34,464 nt of DNA from Magnetovibrio sp. (GTDB taxonomy: Bacteria > Pseudomonadota > Alphaproteobacteria > Rhodospirillales > Casp-alpha2). The position numbers and the translations under genes are program-made. Numbering within the stretch: the first letter of the stretch is position 1; every line of letters begins with the position of its first letter. Below, piece after piece: positions 25,909 to 34,398 of the stretch. Where the stretch lies: contig PBKU01000053.1 in NCBI GenBank assembly GCA_002722175.1, positions 1-34,464 on the forward strand, read 5' to 3'. The notes under the pieces were generated by a model. The model was not told where the DNA came from. It worked only from the letters and a program-made list of their open reading frames with translations, and made no database searches.

Positions 25909-28641
25909 TTAGTGTTTGCCATGACAGTGTTTATATTTTTTTCCAGATCTACAGGGGCAGAGTGAGTTGCGGGCAACTTTACCCCATGTGGCCGGATCAT
26001 TTGGATCTATTGTTTGAGCTGCTTGCCGGCTGTGTATCGGCGTTAAAGTTTCTTTTGAGGGCTCGGGGTTAGAGTTTGTAGCACTATCAATTTTTGATGA
26101 AAGCTCTTCATGGGCTTCGTGCATTTCTTGCCTTTTGTGTTCTAATACTTCTTCCATTTCTGACGCTGACCGGAATTCCACATGAGCTAGCATCATTGTG
26201 ATACGTTCCCGAAGATTATTAAGCATATTGTCAAATAAGCTAAATGCTTCACGTTTATATTCATTTAGCGGGTCTTTCTGCCCATAAGCACGCAACCCAA
26301 TACCATGACGTAGATGATCGAGAGTTAATAGATGTTCTTTCCAAATTTGATCCAGGACCTGCAATAAGATACTTTTTTCTACCATCTGCATCATTTCAGA
26401 ACCTACGTTTTTTGTTTTTTGATCCATAAGATTATCAACAGAACGTGTAATTCTTTCTAATATTTCCTGATCTGCAATCCCATCTTCGCTAGCCCAAAAT
26501 TTTATTGGAAGGTCTAACCCAAATATACGCAGCACGTCGTCACAGAGATTGTTGATGTTCCACTGTTCCGGGTATGCCTTTTCAGGTATGTAACTTCTGA
26601 CAAGGTCTTCAATTACATGGTGGCGCATTCCAGTTACTTCTTCTGAAACATTTTCTTTGTCCATCAATTCTTTTCGTTGTTCAAAAATAACTGACCGCTG
26701 GTCATTCATAACATCATCAAATCTTAGAAGATTTTTTCGGATTTCAAAATTACGAGCTTCAACCTTTTGTTGCGCTTTTTCTAGCGCTTTATTGACCCAG
26801 GGATGGACTATAGCCTCGCCTTCCTCTAACCCTAATTTAGTTAGCATTCCATCAATGCGTTCTGATCCAAAAATCCTCATTAAGTCATCGTCAAGTGATA
26901 AATAGAATTTTGAAGCCCCTGGATCACCTTGGCGACCAGACCGACCACGTAATTGGTTGTCGATACGTCGGCTCTCATGGCGCTCTGTTCCTAGTACAAA
27001 CAATCCACCGGCATTGATAACAGTATCACGTTCTATCATTGTTTTGTCAGAAATAGGTAAAGCATTATTTTTAGAAAGCGCACTAGCTTCTTCACCATCG
27101 AGGCCTTTCTCTATAAGCATTTCTATATTCCCACCCAATTGTATATCAGTGCCTCGCCCAGCCATGTTAGTAGCTATCGTCACACTACCAGGCTTTCCTG
27201 CTTGTGCTATAATGTTGGCTTCTTGTTCGTGATAGCGCGCATTAAGTACGTTATGTGGAATCTTTTTCGACTTTAAAATCTCTGATAAATGTTCCGATTT
27301 TTCTATTGATACGGTCCCAACCAAAACAGGTTGTTTTCGTTTGTGGCAGTCAATTATTTGTTGTGTTATGGCATCATAGCGTTCTTCAGATGTGCGGTAA
27401 ACTTCGTCGTCAAGGTCTTCCCGGACGCAAGGAACGTTAGTTGGTATTTCAATTACCTCTAGACCATAAATCTCATAAAATTCACCCGCTTCTGTCATGG
27501 CCGTTCCAGTCATTCCTGCGAGTTTTGGATAGAGGCGAAAATAATTCTGGAATGTTATTGAGGCGAGCGTTTGATTTTCATTTTGGATTTCCACGTTTTC
27601 TTTAGCTTCTAAAGCTTGATGCAGTCCCTCAGAGTATCTTCGCCCTTCCATCATTCGACCGGTAAATTCATCAATTATAATAACCTTGTTATTTTTTACG
27701 ATATAATCAACATCTTTTTCAAATAAAACGTGAGCTCGAAGTGCCTGATTTGCATGGTGGACAAGGCTTATATTTTCGACATCATAAAGAGAACCTTCTT
27801 CTAACAAATTTGCCCTACGAAGAATTTCTTCAACCTTTTCCATGCCGACTTCTGTATATGATGCTGAGCGTGCTTTTTCGTCTTTCTCATAATCAGATTC
27901 CGAAATGTGGCCAAGAAGTTTATCGACAGTTTGATATAGATCGCCAAGGTCTTCAGTAGGTCCTGAAATAATTAATGGAGTTCGAGCTTCATCAATCAAA
28001 ATAGAATCCACTTCATCAATTATAGCAAAGTTGAATTGTCGTTGGACCATCTCGTCACGTGAGAATTTCATATTGTCACGGAGGTAGTCGAATCCAAATT
28101 CGTTATTGGTACCATATGTGACGTCCCGAGAATATTGTTCCCGTCGCTCTTCATCGTTTAGCTCATTGGTAATGCAGCCTACACTTAGCCCGAGAAAGTC
28201 ATAAATTTTCCCCATCCAACCACTATCACGAACGGCAAGGTAATCATTAACCGTTACGACATGAACGCCTTTTCGAGAGAGTGCGTTTAAATATACAGCT
28301 AGTGTAGCGACAAGAGTTTTACCTTCACCTGTTTTCATTTCTGAAATCTTGCCCTGATGAAGAGTTATGCCCCCTAGTATCTGCACATCAAAATGACGTT
28401 GCCCTAAGGTTCGTTTCGCAGCTTCTCTGACAGTAGAAAAAGCATCGATTAATAGTGAATCCAGAGTTTCTCCGTCGGAAAACCGCTTGCGTAGCCACTC
28501 GGTGCGATCTTTTAGGTCGCTATCAGCAAGCTTTTCTAACTGTGATTCAAGGTTGTTGATTGCTTGAACGTCGTTTTTCAAGCCACTTATAAAGCGTTCA
28601 TTAGCCGAACCGAAAAATTTCTTGGCGATCGATGAAAGCAT
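25909..28641 (-). CDS. secA: Preprotein translocase ATPase SecA
   Basis: The 910-residue motor drives precursor proteins through SecYEG. It shows Walker [14 protein letters not shown], the [20 protein letters not shown] segment (Walker B region), [59 protein letters not shown] and the helical scaffold region [20 protein letters not shown]. It ends with a SEC-C zinc motif, C-P-C-x8-C-H, in [19 protein letters not shown], which binds SecB and lipids. Length is typical. AGGA lies about 8 nt before ATG 28641. It is convergent with accA and appears to be transcribed alone from a good promoter at 28728-28756. Confidence 0.98.
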   Translation of the reverse strand: MLSSIAKKFFGSANERFISGLKNDVQAINNLESQLEKLADSDLKDRTEWLRKRFSDGETLDSLLIDAFSTVREAAKRTLGQRHFDVQILGGITLHQGKISEMKTGEGKTLVATLAVYLNALSRKGVHVVTVNDYLAVRDSGWMGKIYDFLGLSVGCITNELNDEERREQYSRDVTYGTNNEFGFDYLRDNMKFSRDEMVQRQFNFAIIDEVDSILIDEARTPLIISGPTEDLGDLYQTVDKLLGHISESDYEKDEKARSASYTEVGMEKVEEILRRANLLEEGSLYDVENISLVHHANQALRAHVLFEKDVDYIVKNNKVIIIDEFTGRMMEGRRYSEGLHQALEAKENVEIQNENQTLASITFQNYFRLYPKLAGMTGTAMTEAGEFYEIYGLEVIEIPTNVPCVREDLDDEVYRTSEERYDAITQQIIDCHKRKQPVLVGTVSIEKSEHLSEILKSKKIPHNVLNARYHEQEANIIAQAGKPGSVTIATNMAGRGTDIQLGGNIEMLIEKGLDGEEASALSKNNALPISDKTMIERDTVINAGGLFVLGTERHESRRIDNQLRGRSGRQGDPGASKFYLSLDDDLMRIFGSERIDGMLTKLGLEEGEAIVHPWVNKALEKAQQKVEARNFEIRKNLLRFDDVMNDQRSVIFEQRKELMDKENVSEEVTGMRHHVIEDLVRSYIPEKAYPEQWNINNLCDDVLRIFGLDLPIKFWASEDGIADQEILERITRSVDNLMDQKTKNVGSEMMQMVEKSILLQVLDQIWKEHLLTLDHLRHGIGLRAYGQKDPLNEYKREAFSLFDNMLNNLRERITMMLAHVEFRSASEMEEVLEHKRQEMHEAHEELSSKIDSATNSNPEPSKETLTPIHSRQAAQTIDPNDPATWGKVARNSLCPCRSGKKYKHCHGKH

Positions 28642-28700
28642 TAAAACGTCCTGGAAATCTTTATTATTAAGCTAAGCCAAGCGCTAGCCATTGCGCGTTA

Positions 28701-28715
28701 TTACCCCAAGGGTAA
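28701..28715 (-). other. Leader hairpin upstream of secA
   Basis: TTACCC-TTG-GGGTAA, read on the minus strand, forms a perfect 6-bp stem with a 3-nt loop about 60 nt before the secA ATG and just after the predicted transcription start. Its role, if any, is unknown. Confidence 0.35.
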
Positions 28716-28727
28716 GTTGCCGAGGAA

Positions 28728-28756
28728 GTAATAGGGCTAACGTTCTTTTATGTCAA
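28728..28756 (-). promoter_or_regulatory. Sigma70-type promoter for secA
   Basis: On the minus strand a perfect TTGACA (28756-28751) is followed after 17 nt by TATTAC (28733-28728). The predicted start would give a leader of about 80 nt ahead of the secA ATG. Confidence 0.6.
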
Positions 28757-28852
28757 TTTTATGAAGCCTATAGAATAAAAATAGTAGATTAAACTAGTTT
28801 GTCGAGCCAAAAAAAATCAAATTTTTATAGGGAAAATTAAAATTTCACTCAA

Positions 28853-29167
28853 TCAGGCTTGCTTTGTAGCAAGAGCTGGGTCGGCAACTAATGGGCCAGT
28901 TGCGTGGAGTTCTTCATGCATTTCTTGTTCTGCTGAGATTTCATCATTTTCTAGAGCCTGGATCCGCAATTTTTCTAGTGCAATTTGTTTTGCTTCTTCC
29001 ATTATTTTCTGGAGTTTATCATTGCGTATTAATCGGGCTGCCTTTCGGCGCCGATACAAATCTACTGTTTCCTTAAAAGCAACAAAGCTACCCACACAAA
29101 ACGACGCAACAAACCCTACTGATGAAAAGCAAGCTACCAATAATTCTGATTGGATCAAAGCTTCCAT
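28853..29167 (-). CDS. Small membrane-anchored coiled-coil protein, hypothetical
   Basis: The 104-residue ORF has one hydrophobic segment (about residues 7-31) with small residues, then a basic patch YRRRKAARLIRN and a long charged helix LQKIMEEAKQIALEKLRIQA, likely coiled coil, and an acidic C-terminus. The arrangement suggests a membrane anchor with a cytoplasmic helix. No family was recognised. No clear Shine-Dalgarno precedes the ATG at 29167, but the amino-acid pattern is non-random and the opposite-strand ORF is not convincing. It lies 211 nt upstream of secA, whose promoter sits between them, so it is probably independent. Confidence 0.5.
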   Translation of the reverse strand: MEALIQSELLVACFSSVGFVASFCVGSFVAFKETVDLYRRRKAARLIRNDKLQKIMEEAKQIALEKLRIQALENDEISAEQEMHEELHATGPLVADPALATKQA

Positions 29168-29630
29168 AACTATCTAATTTTTGGTTCTTCGACCTAAAGA
29201 TTCTAAAAGCATTGGATTCTCCAATAACTATTCAAATATGTAAATTACTCCCAAGCTCGCTAAATTCTTGGCATTTCATTTGCTAGCCAAAACTTGTTCT
29301 TACATTTTTTTACAATATTTTCAACAAAAGATTTAAACGTTAATCGATTAGATGATGGATCAAAGATCAATGATACAAAAGGTCTTTTTTGCAACGTTCC
29401 TAATTTTCCCTGAATGGTTATTGCCTGTCATTAGGATGGATGTCAGTGTACTTTACTAGTTGACGAAAGCGATATTTTGTAAACAAGGAATTTTTAGCTC
29501 AAGCTTCTGGAACCTGAAAAGAATCAATATCATAGAGTTTCAGCAATGAGGCTATTAGTATTGGAATAAAATAGATGTTTAAAAGGTGGTTGCTGCTTTC
29601 ATTTGACGTTTTAATGTGGTAGGGGAATCA
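29168..29630. other. Gene-free interval before argJ
   Basis: This 463-nt AT-rich stretch shows no convincing gene on either strand. In related alphaproteobacteria I recall a parvulin-type peptidyl-prolyl isomerase between secA and argJ, and no remnant of one was recognised. TTGACG occurs at 29460-29465 and 29603-29608 without a good -10. A 15-codon reading frame (29575-29622) ending 8 nt before argJ is probably chance. Confidence 0.5.
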
Positions 29631-30860
29631 ATGAAAACCATTTCATCCATGGCACCAAAAAAGTTTCCGGAAGTTTTAAGAATTGATGGGGTTCGTCTAG
29701 CAGCCCATAGTGTTGGGTTGAAGGAAGAAGGCTCTCTTGACTTGTTGTTAGTAGGGTTAGATGAAAATACAGCTGTAGGTGGAGTGCTGACCCAATCATC
29801 GATGCCATCAGCCTCAGTTGATTTTTGTCGCGAGAACCTTAGGTTTGGTAAAGCAAAAGCTTTAATCGTTAATTCTGGAAATGCGAATGCATTTACGGGG
29901 CCAGAAGGTGGTGTTGCTGTAAAAAGAATAGCCCAGAAAACGGCCAAAGTGTTAAGTGTTGAGAGTGCTAGCGTATTTGTTGCGTCGACAGGTGTAATAG
30001 GTGAACAATTGCCGGTTTCTCCTATCTTAGATGCGTTGTTGCCCCTATCAAAGAAGTTAGCAGAAGATAGTTGGCATCAGGCAGCAAGAGCAATCATGAC
30101 TACTGATACTTTTCCTAAGGGTGCAACTTGTAAGACAAATATCAATGGGAAGGAGGTCAGGATTAGTGGCATAGCTAAAGGTTCGGGGATGATTGCGCCA
30201 AACATGGCTACGATGCTGGCTTTTATTTTTACAGACGCATATTTATCACCGAAATTGGTTCAGAAGATGGTTAGTAATTCGGTAGCTAAGTCTTTTAATT
30301 GCATTACTGTGGATTCAGATACGTCCACAAATGACTGTGTGTTATTTTTTGCTACTGGGATGGTTGGGAATGATGAGGTAACAAGTATCAATGACCCGTT
30401 TTTGAAAGAATTTAGAAGGGCATTAGATCTAGTCTGCATAGAACTAGCTCATCAAATAGTTTGTGACGGAGAGGGCGCGACAAAGTTTATTTCTATAACA
30501 GTTACTGGTGCAGTGGATTTTCCTGCAGCAAGGCGCATAGCTTTTTCAATTGCCAATTCACCTTTAGTGAAGACAGCGGTTGCAGGGGAAGATCCAAATT
30601 GGGGGAGGATTATTATGGCTATTGGCAAAGCGGGTGAGCAAGTAGCCCGTGATAAAATTTGTGTCAAACTGGGTGGGGTTGAGGTTGCAAGGAATGGGTC
30701 TCCAATTAAGAAATATGACGAAGTGGCTGTCGTGAATCATTTTAAGGGAGAAAAAATTGATATTGACGTAGATATTGGGCTCGCAAAGGGTGAGGCTACG
30801 GTCTGGACTTGTGACCTTACTCAGAGTTATGTACGGATAAATGCTGATTATCGGTCGTAA
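29631..30860 (+). CDS. argJ: Bifunctional ornithine acetyltransferase / N-acetylglutamate synthase
   Basis: The 409-residue enzyme recycles the acetyl group from N-acetylornithine to glutamate in arginine synthesis and may also acetylate glutamate from acetyl-CoA. Characteristic segments are LIVNSGNANAFTGPEG, ASTGVIGEQLP, IMTTDTFPKGA and the self-cleavage region GSGMIAPNMATMLAF, where the precursor splits at A-T and the new N-terminal threonine is the nucleophile. DSDTSTNDC and EDPNWGRIIMAIGKAG are also intact. ATG at 29631 with AGGGG five nt upstream is preferred to a GTG at 29616. The Nudix gene follows after only 5 nt. Mono- or bifunctionality cannot be told from sequence by eye. Confidence 0.95.
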   Translation: MKTISSMAPKKFPEVLRIDGVRLAAHSVGLKEEGSLDLLLVGLDENTAVGGVLTQSSMPSASVDFCRENLRFGKAKALIVNSGNANAFTGPEGGVAVKRIAQKTAKVLSVESASVFVASTGVIGEQLPVSPILDALLPLSKKLAEDSWHQAARAIMTTDTFPKGATCKTNINGKEVRISGIAKGSGMIAPNMATMLAFIFTDAYLSPKLVQKMVSNSVAKSFNCITVDSDTSTNDCVLFFATGMVGNDEVTSINDPFLKEFRRALDLVCIELAHQIVCDGEGATKFISITVTGAVDFPAARRIAFSIANSPLVKTAVAGEDPNWGRIIMAIGKAGEQVARDKICVKLGGVEVARNGSPIKKYDEVAVVNHFKGEKIDIDVDIGLAKGEATVWTCDLTQSYVRINADYRS

Positions 30861-30865
30861 CATCG

Positions 30866-31837
30866 ATGTCTGTTAATAATACCGGTTTGGGCGATAGAAG
30901 GCAGAGCACAAATATAACGTCAATGAACTTGAGGTATTCGGCTCTTAGGAAAGATAAAAACAGGTGGGTAATTGAAGGCTTGGTCCCTATTGATTTTTTT
31001 AATAAGAAAGTAAATCCAACCCAGGATAATTTTTTGGAACGACAGTTAGAATATGTTGTCCAAGAAAGCGTTCTTTCCAGTTATGCAGATAGCAATATTG
31101 TTTTCAGTATCGAGCAATTAAGGGACAAAGCAATTGTGGGTTTCTTGATTTTAAGTAAATTTACTAGTTATTTTTGCATTAGCTGTTTGATTTTCCGCGA
31201 GAACAAGGAATTAAATTATTTTTGTGAAGTTTTGTGCAGGATCACTCGATTTATTTTTACGGATTCAAGAATCAAGATCATAGCTGCAAATCTGATCAAT
31301 AAGGGCCTTGATGAAAAAGAATGTTTAAAGGCAGTGGGTTTTGAATTTGATTCGAAGTTCAGGCTTGAAAAAAAATTTAAAAATAAATTTGAACAAGGGG
31401 TTTTTCTTTTGAATAAAAAAAACTGGAAGTTGTATAAGCTTCCTGTTTTATCTGTTGTTGCTATAGCTTTGATAAATGATAAAGGCCGGATATTAATAGC
31501 CAAGAGGCCTGAAAAAAAGCCAATGGCCGGGCTTTGGGAATTTCCCGGCGGGAAGGTTCAGGAAAACGAGGCGCCGGAATTAGCAATTATAAGGGAGCTG
31601 CGTGAAGAAGTCGGTATAGATGTAACCGAGAGCTGCTTGGCACCATTTTCTTTTACTAGTCACATCTATGAAAAATCTCATCTAGTTATGTTACTTTATT
31701 TTTGTCGGGTTTGGAGAGGTGCAGTAAGTAAGAATGTGCATGCTGAATTGAAATGGGTGGACCCAATGAAACTCAGGGATTACCCGATGCCGGCCGCAAA
31801 TTTACCTTTAATCGGAATGCTTCAGGATTTTTTATAG
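30866..31837 (+). CDS. GNAT-like / Nudix fusion protein (MutT-type NTP pyrophosphohydrolase)
   Basis: The 323-residue protein has a C-terminal Nudix domain (about residues 190-323) with the box GGKVQENEAPELAIIRELRE-EVGI, matching G-x5-E-x7-R-E-U-x-E-E-x-G-U exactly; such MutT enzymes remove 8-oxo-dGTP. The N-terminal region (about 20-180) is unlike MutT; FLILSKFTSYFCISCLIF and a helix ending LKAVGFEFD look GNAT-like, but the acetyl-CoA loop is not clear and catalysis is doubtful. GNAT-Nudix fusions at this locus occur in other alphaproteobacteria as far as I recall. It starts 5 nt after argJ without a Shine-Dalgarno, so it is probably coupled to argJ. Codon content is unusually AT-rich. Confidence 0.82.
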   Translation: MSVNNTGLGDRRQSTNITSMNLRYSALRKDKNRWVIEGLVPIDFFNKKVNPTQDNFLERQLEYVVQESVLSSYADSNIVFSIEQLRDKAIVGFLILSKFTSYFCISCLIFRENKELNYFCEVLCRITRFIFTDSRIKIIAANLINKGLDEKECLKAVGFEFDSKFRLEKKFKNKFEQGVFLLNKKNWKLYKLPVLSVVAIALINDKGRILIAKRPEKKPMAGLWEFPGGKVQENEAPELAIIRELREEVGIDVTESCLAPFSFTSHIYEKSHLVMLLYFCRVWRGAVSKNVHAELKWVDPMKLRDYPMPAANLPLIGMLQDFL

Positions 31838-31974
31838 GAACCCTGAAGGTATTTTTGATTCCTATCAGTTAGGGCGACGAAATCATAAAAAGCCAGACAT
31901 TATTCTAAGAGCACTCCCTCTTCCGATTTAGGTCTATAACCGCAACATTTTTGAAAAGATATTTGGATGCGTTG

Positions 31975-32709
31975 ATGGAAAATTCTGAGGCAAAAGCATT
32001 TCTGTTAATTATTGGCAATGAAATTCTTTCTGGGCGAACTAAAGATGCAAATACCCAATTTTTAGGGAGGAAACTAGGTGAAATAGGGATTAGGGTGTGT
32101 GAATCTAGAATTTTGCCGGATGATGAAAAAAAAATTATAGACACTATTCGTCAAAATAAGGATCAATTTGACTATATCTTCACAACGGGTGGTATAGGCC
32201 CTACCCACGATGACATCACGGCTAAAGCGGTTGCTAGGGCTTTAAATATTGAATTTGAACGTAATGCGGAAGCAGAAGAATTGTTACGTAATTTCTATTC
32301 GCCTGACGATATAACGGAAGCACGTCTATCGATGGCTGATATGCCAAAAGGAGCAACCCTAATGGAAAATCCAATAAGCAAAGCTCCGGGATTTAAGATT
32401 GAAAACGTCTTTGTTCTCCCTGGAATTCCAAAGATTGTTGAAGGAATGTTTGAGGGGTTACGCCATCATTTAGCGGAGAGCAGTCCGTTTTTATCAAAAA
32501 CTATTGTCAGTCCATTGCCGGAGGGGCTAATAGGGGGGCCATTAGCAGACATACAAGCACAATATCAACAGACGGAGATCGGCAGTTACCCGTTTTCAAA
32601 AGATGGAAAAATGGGGGTCAATATAGTAATTCGATCAAAAAATGTTGAGAACATCAAACCTGTTGCCATAGCAATTCAAAATATGATCCAGAGATTGGAG
32701 TTCCCTTAG
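31975..32709 (+). CDS. MoaB/CinA-like molybdopterin-binding domain protein
   Basis: The 244-residue protein has the MoCF-biosynthesis fold: LLIIGNEILSGRTKDANTQF at the start, and the signature YIFTTGGIGPTHDDITAKAV at about residues 60-80, then VFVLPGIPKIVEGMFEGL. It corresponds to the N-terminal domain of CinA, without the C-terminal deamidase domain, and is commonly annotated as competence/damage-inducible protein A. Possible roles are molybdopterin handling or nucleotide pyrophosphatase activity; neither can be chosen from sequence. ATG at 31975 was preferred to a TTG at 31951 because family members start a few residues before LLIIGNEIL. The spacing to the Nudix gene is about 137 nt. Confidence 0.85.
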   Translation: MENSEAKAFLLIIGNEILSGRTKDANTQFLGRKLGEIGIRVCESRILPDDEKKIIDTIRQNKDQFDYIFTTGGIGPTHDDITAKAVARALNIEFERNAEAEELLRNFYSPDDITEARLSMADMPKGATLMENPISKAPGFKIENVFVLPGIPKIVEGMFEGLRHHLAESSPFLSKTIVSPLPEGLIGGPLADIQAQYQQTEIGSYPFSKDGKMGVNIVIRSKNVENIKPVAIAIQNMIQRLEFP

Positions 32710-32889
32710 TGATTGGCAGCAAATTATAATGTTGCTGAGCTGGTGGTGTCTTGTTGAGCCAACTTTTTTTCAAGGATTACCATTGAAATGAATTGGTCCC
32801 TGATATAAAAATGAACTTTATTATCTAAAAATAGTATGTTTTTTTATCCATGCCAGGTAAGCTTTTGTTTGTGTGTGGTTTGGGCTGTT

Positions 32890-32894
32890 GGAGG
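32890..32894 (+). promoter_or_regulatory. Ribosome binding site fixing a TTG start
   Basis: GGAGG at 32890-32894 lies five bases before TTG 32900. It decides the start of the amidinotransferase gene over an in-frame GTG at 32873 that would place this motif inside the coding region. Confidence 0.6.
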
Positions 32895-32899
32895 CGTTT

Positions 32900-33988
32900 T
32901 TGAGTAACAATCCTAAGACGGTGGTTAACTCATGGAACGAGTGGGATCCATTGAAGCACGTAATTGTTGGCCGTGCAGATGGATGTTGCATCCCTCCTTC
33001 AGAGCCTGCCAGCGACCCTAAAATTCCAATTGATAGTGATATGCGAGGTGTTCATGGCCCTCGTTCAGTTGAGACTGTTGCAAAAGCAAATTTGCAACTG
33101 GATGCCTTTGCAAAACTTCTTGAAAATAGGGGTATAAAAGTAGATAGACCGACTCCCATTACATTTAACCAAGAAATACGCACTCCTGATTGGCAACATG
33201 GGTCAATGTTCGGGTGTATGCCGCCACGTGATGTCATTTTAACGGTTGGTAACGAAATGTTAGAGGCAACCATGTCATATCGGTCAAGGTGGTTCGAGTA
33301 TTTGTGCTATCGACCATTAATAAAAACTTATTTTGACCAAGATCCCGGCATGCGGCATGAGTCTGCACCTAAACCTCGACTGACCGGAAGTTCTTATAAG
33401 GATAATTATTTGTCCGATAGTATTTCCATAGAAGAACGACTAGAGATGGTTGCTAAAAAAAATTTTGTTACTACGGAAGAAGAGCCATTATTTGATGCTG
33501 CGGACGTTTTGCGTTTTGGAAAGGATTTAGTTGTTCAGCATGGATTCACAACAAATTTGAAAGGGATAAATTGGCTGAACCGACATTTTCCTGATCATAG
33601 AGTTCATTCGGTGAATTTCCCAGGCGATCCGTACCCAATTCATATTGACGCAACATTTACACCTTTGCGTTCAGGGCTGCTTATAAATAATCCAGAACGT
33701 GCATTGCCTGAAGAACAGAAAAAAATATTTGCAAAAAACGGATGGGAAATTTTGGATGCTGCACGCCCCGCCCATAACAAGCCTCCTCCACTCTGCTATT
33801 CTTCGGTTTGGTTGTCAATGAACGTGCTTGTAATTGATCCAAAGACTGTTTGTGTTGAAGCTAGTGAGGTAAACCAACTAGAGCAATTAGATAAATTAGG
33901 TTTTAATGTTCTTCCTATACCTTTTCGTGACGCGTACCCATTTGGTGGCGGATTGCACTGTTCTACTACAGACGTGTATCGCGAGTGA
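32900..33988 (+). CDS. Amidinotransferase, glycine/inosamine amidinotransferase family
   Basis: The 362-residue protein aligns by eye with glycine amidinotransferase (AGAT): NSWNEWDPLKHVIVGRADG, MSYRSRWFEYLCYRPLI, NFVTTEEEPLFDAADVLRFG, INWLNRHFPDHRVHSVNF, PYPIHIDATFTPLRSG, VWLSMNVLVID and GGGLHCSTTDVYRE. The triad is D199 (FDAAD), H248 (HIDATF) and nucleophile C354 (GLHCST), with the same D-to-H spacing as human AGAT. The enzyme should move an amidino group from arginine to an amine; glycine, an inosamine phosphate or a secondary-metabolite intermediate are all possible. No biosynthetic cluster surrounds it, and tRNA-Leu follows. The TTG start is set by GGAGG at 32890-32894. Confidence 0.88.
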   Translation: MSNNPKTVVNSWNEWDPLKHVIVGRADGCCIPPSEPASDPKIPIDSDMRGVHGPRSVETVAKANLQLDAFAKLLENRGIKVDRPTPITFNQEIRTPDWQHGSMFGCMPPRDVILTVGNEMLEATMSYRSRWFEYLCYRPLIKTYFDQDPGMRHESAPKPRLTGSSYKDNYLSDSISIEERLEMVAKKNFVTTEEEPLFDAADVLRFGKDLVVQHGFTTNLKGINWLNRHFPDHRVHSVNFPGDPYPIHIDATFTPLRSGLLINNPERALPEEQKKIFAKNGWEILDAARPAHNKPPPLCYSSVWLSMNVLVIDPKTVCVEASEVNQLEQLDKLGFNVLPIPFRDAYPFGGGLHCSTTDVYRE

Positions 33989-34061
33989 GACTGCGAAAAT
34001 TACTTTCCCAAACTTTAATGATCTTCTAGAGCAAAACATGATATTCATTGAGCTGTACAAT

Positions 34062-34090
34062 TTGACGTAGTGTTTGAAAATGTATAGCAA
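34062..34090 (+). promoter_or_regulatory. Candidate promoter for tRNA-Leu
   Basis: TTGACG at 34062-34067 is followed by TATAGC at 34083-34088 (15 nt) or TAGCAA at 34085-34090 (17 nt). Transcription would begin just before the tRNA 5' end at 34101. Confidence 0.4.
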
Positions 34091-34100
34091 AAACTTAGAG

Positions 34101-34398
34101 GCGGACGTGGTGGAATTGGTAGACACAACAGACTTAAAAAATTGAGTGCCTTAACGGAAACGTTTTGTGTAGAACTGCTCAAAAACGGGGAAACCTCTAA
34201 AATGGCAATCCCGTGCCAAGCCCTTTAAAACAAGGGAAGGTGTAGAGACTTAACGGGCAGCGCCTAAGGCAAATGATTGCTATGGTGAAGAGAAAGTCCA
34301 GCCCACAAACACTAGCCTAGTGGCAGCGAAAGTTGCAGTGGGATGAAAATCTGTTGGGCTTTATGCCCGTGCGGGTTCAAGTCCCGCCGTCCGCACCA
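34101..34398 (+). tRNA. tRNA-Leu(UAA), interrupted by a group I intron
   Basis: The exons are 34101-34135 and 34346-34398, giving an 88-nt tRNA with encoded CCA. The acceptor GCGGACG pairs perfectly with CGTCCGC (34388-34394), followed by A and CCA. The D arm reads GTGGAATTGGTAGACAC. The anticodon stem ACAGA/TCTGT encloses loop CTTAAAA with anticodon TAA. A long variable arm GGGC-TTTAT-GCCC and T arm GCGGG-TTCAAGT-CCCGC complete a class II tRNA-Leu. The intron splits the anticodon after its first base, U34. The exons look proteobacterial rather than cyanobacterial: CCA is encoded and the acceptor is GCGGACG. Confidence 0.95.
34136..34345 (+). ncRNA. Group I intron (IC3-like) in tRNA-Leu(UAA), 210 nt, no endonuclease ORF
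   Basis: The internal guide GAGT (34144-34147) pairs with 5' exon ACTT (34132-34135), giving the U-G splice-site wobble. P2 is AACG-GAAA-CGTT (34153-34164). P3 is CTGCTC (34175-34180) with GGGCAG (34255-34260). P4 is ACGGG (34185-34189) with CCCGT (34210-34214). P6a is CCCTT/AAGGG. The P7 guanosine site is GACT (34247-34250) with AGTC (34295-34298). P8 includes GCAA/TTGC. P9 is CCCAC/GTGGG with CACTA/TAGTG and GCAGC-GAAA-GTTGC arms, and the intron ends in omega-G 34345. Core strings such as AGAGACTTAACGGG and GTGCCAAGCC closely resemble cyanobacterial tRNA-Leu introns. It should self-splice. Confidence 0.93.

Noticed and set aside
29575..29622. 15-codon reading frame ending 8 nt before argJ, considered as an arginine attenuator peptide
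   Set aside because: It contains a single arginine codon, has two tryptophans and weak ribosome-site support, and no alternative terminator hairpins follow.
34101..34398. Reading the tRNA-Leu region as tmRNA or two separate tRNA fragments
   Set aside because: The two halves fold into one standard class II tRNA-Leu after removal of the insertion, and the insertion itself has group I core pairings rather than a tag reading frame.
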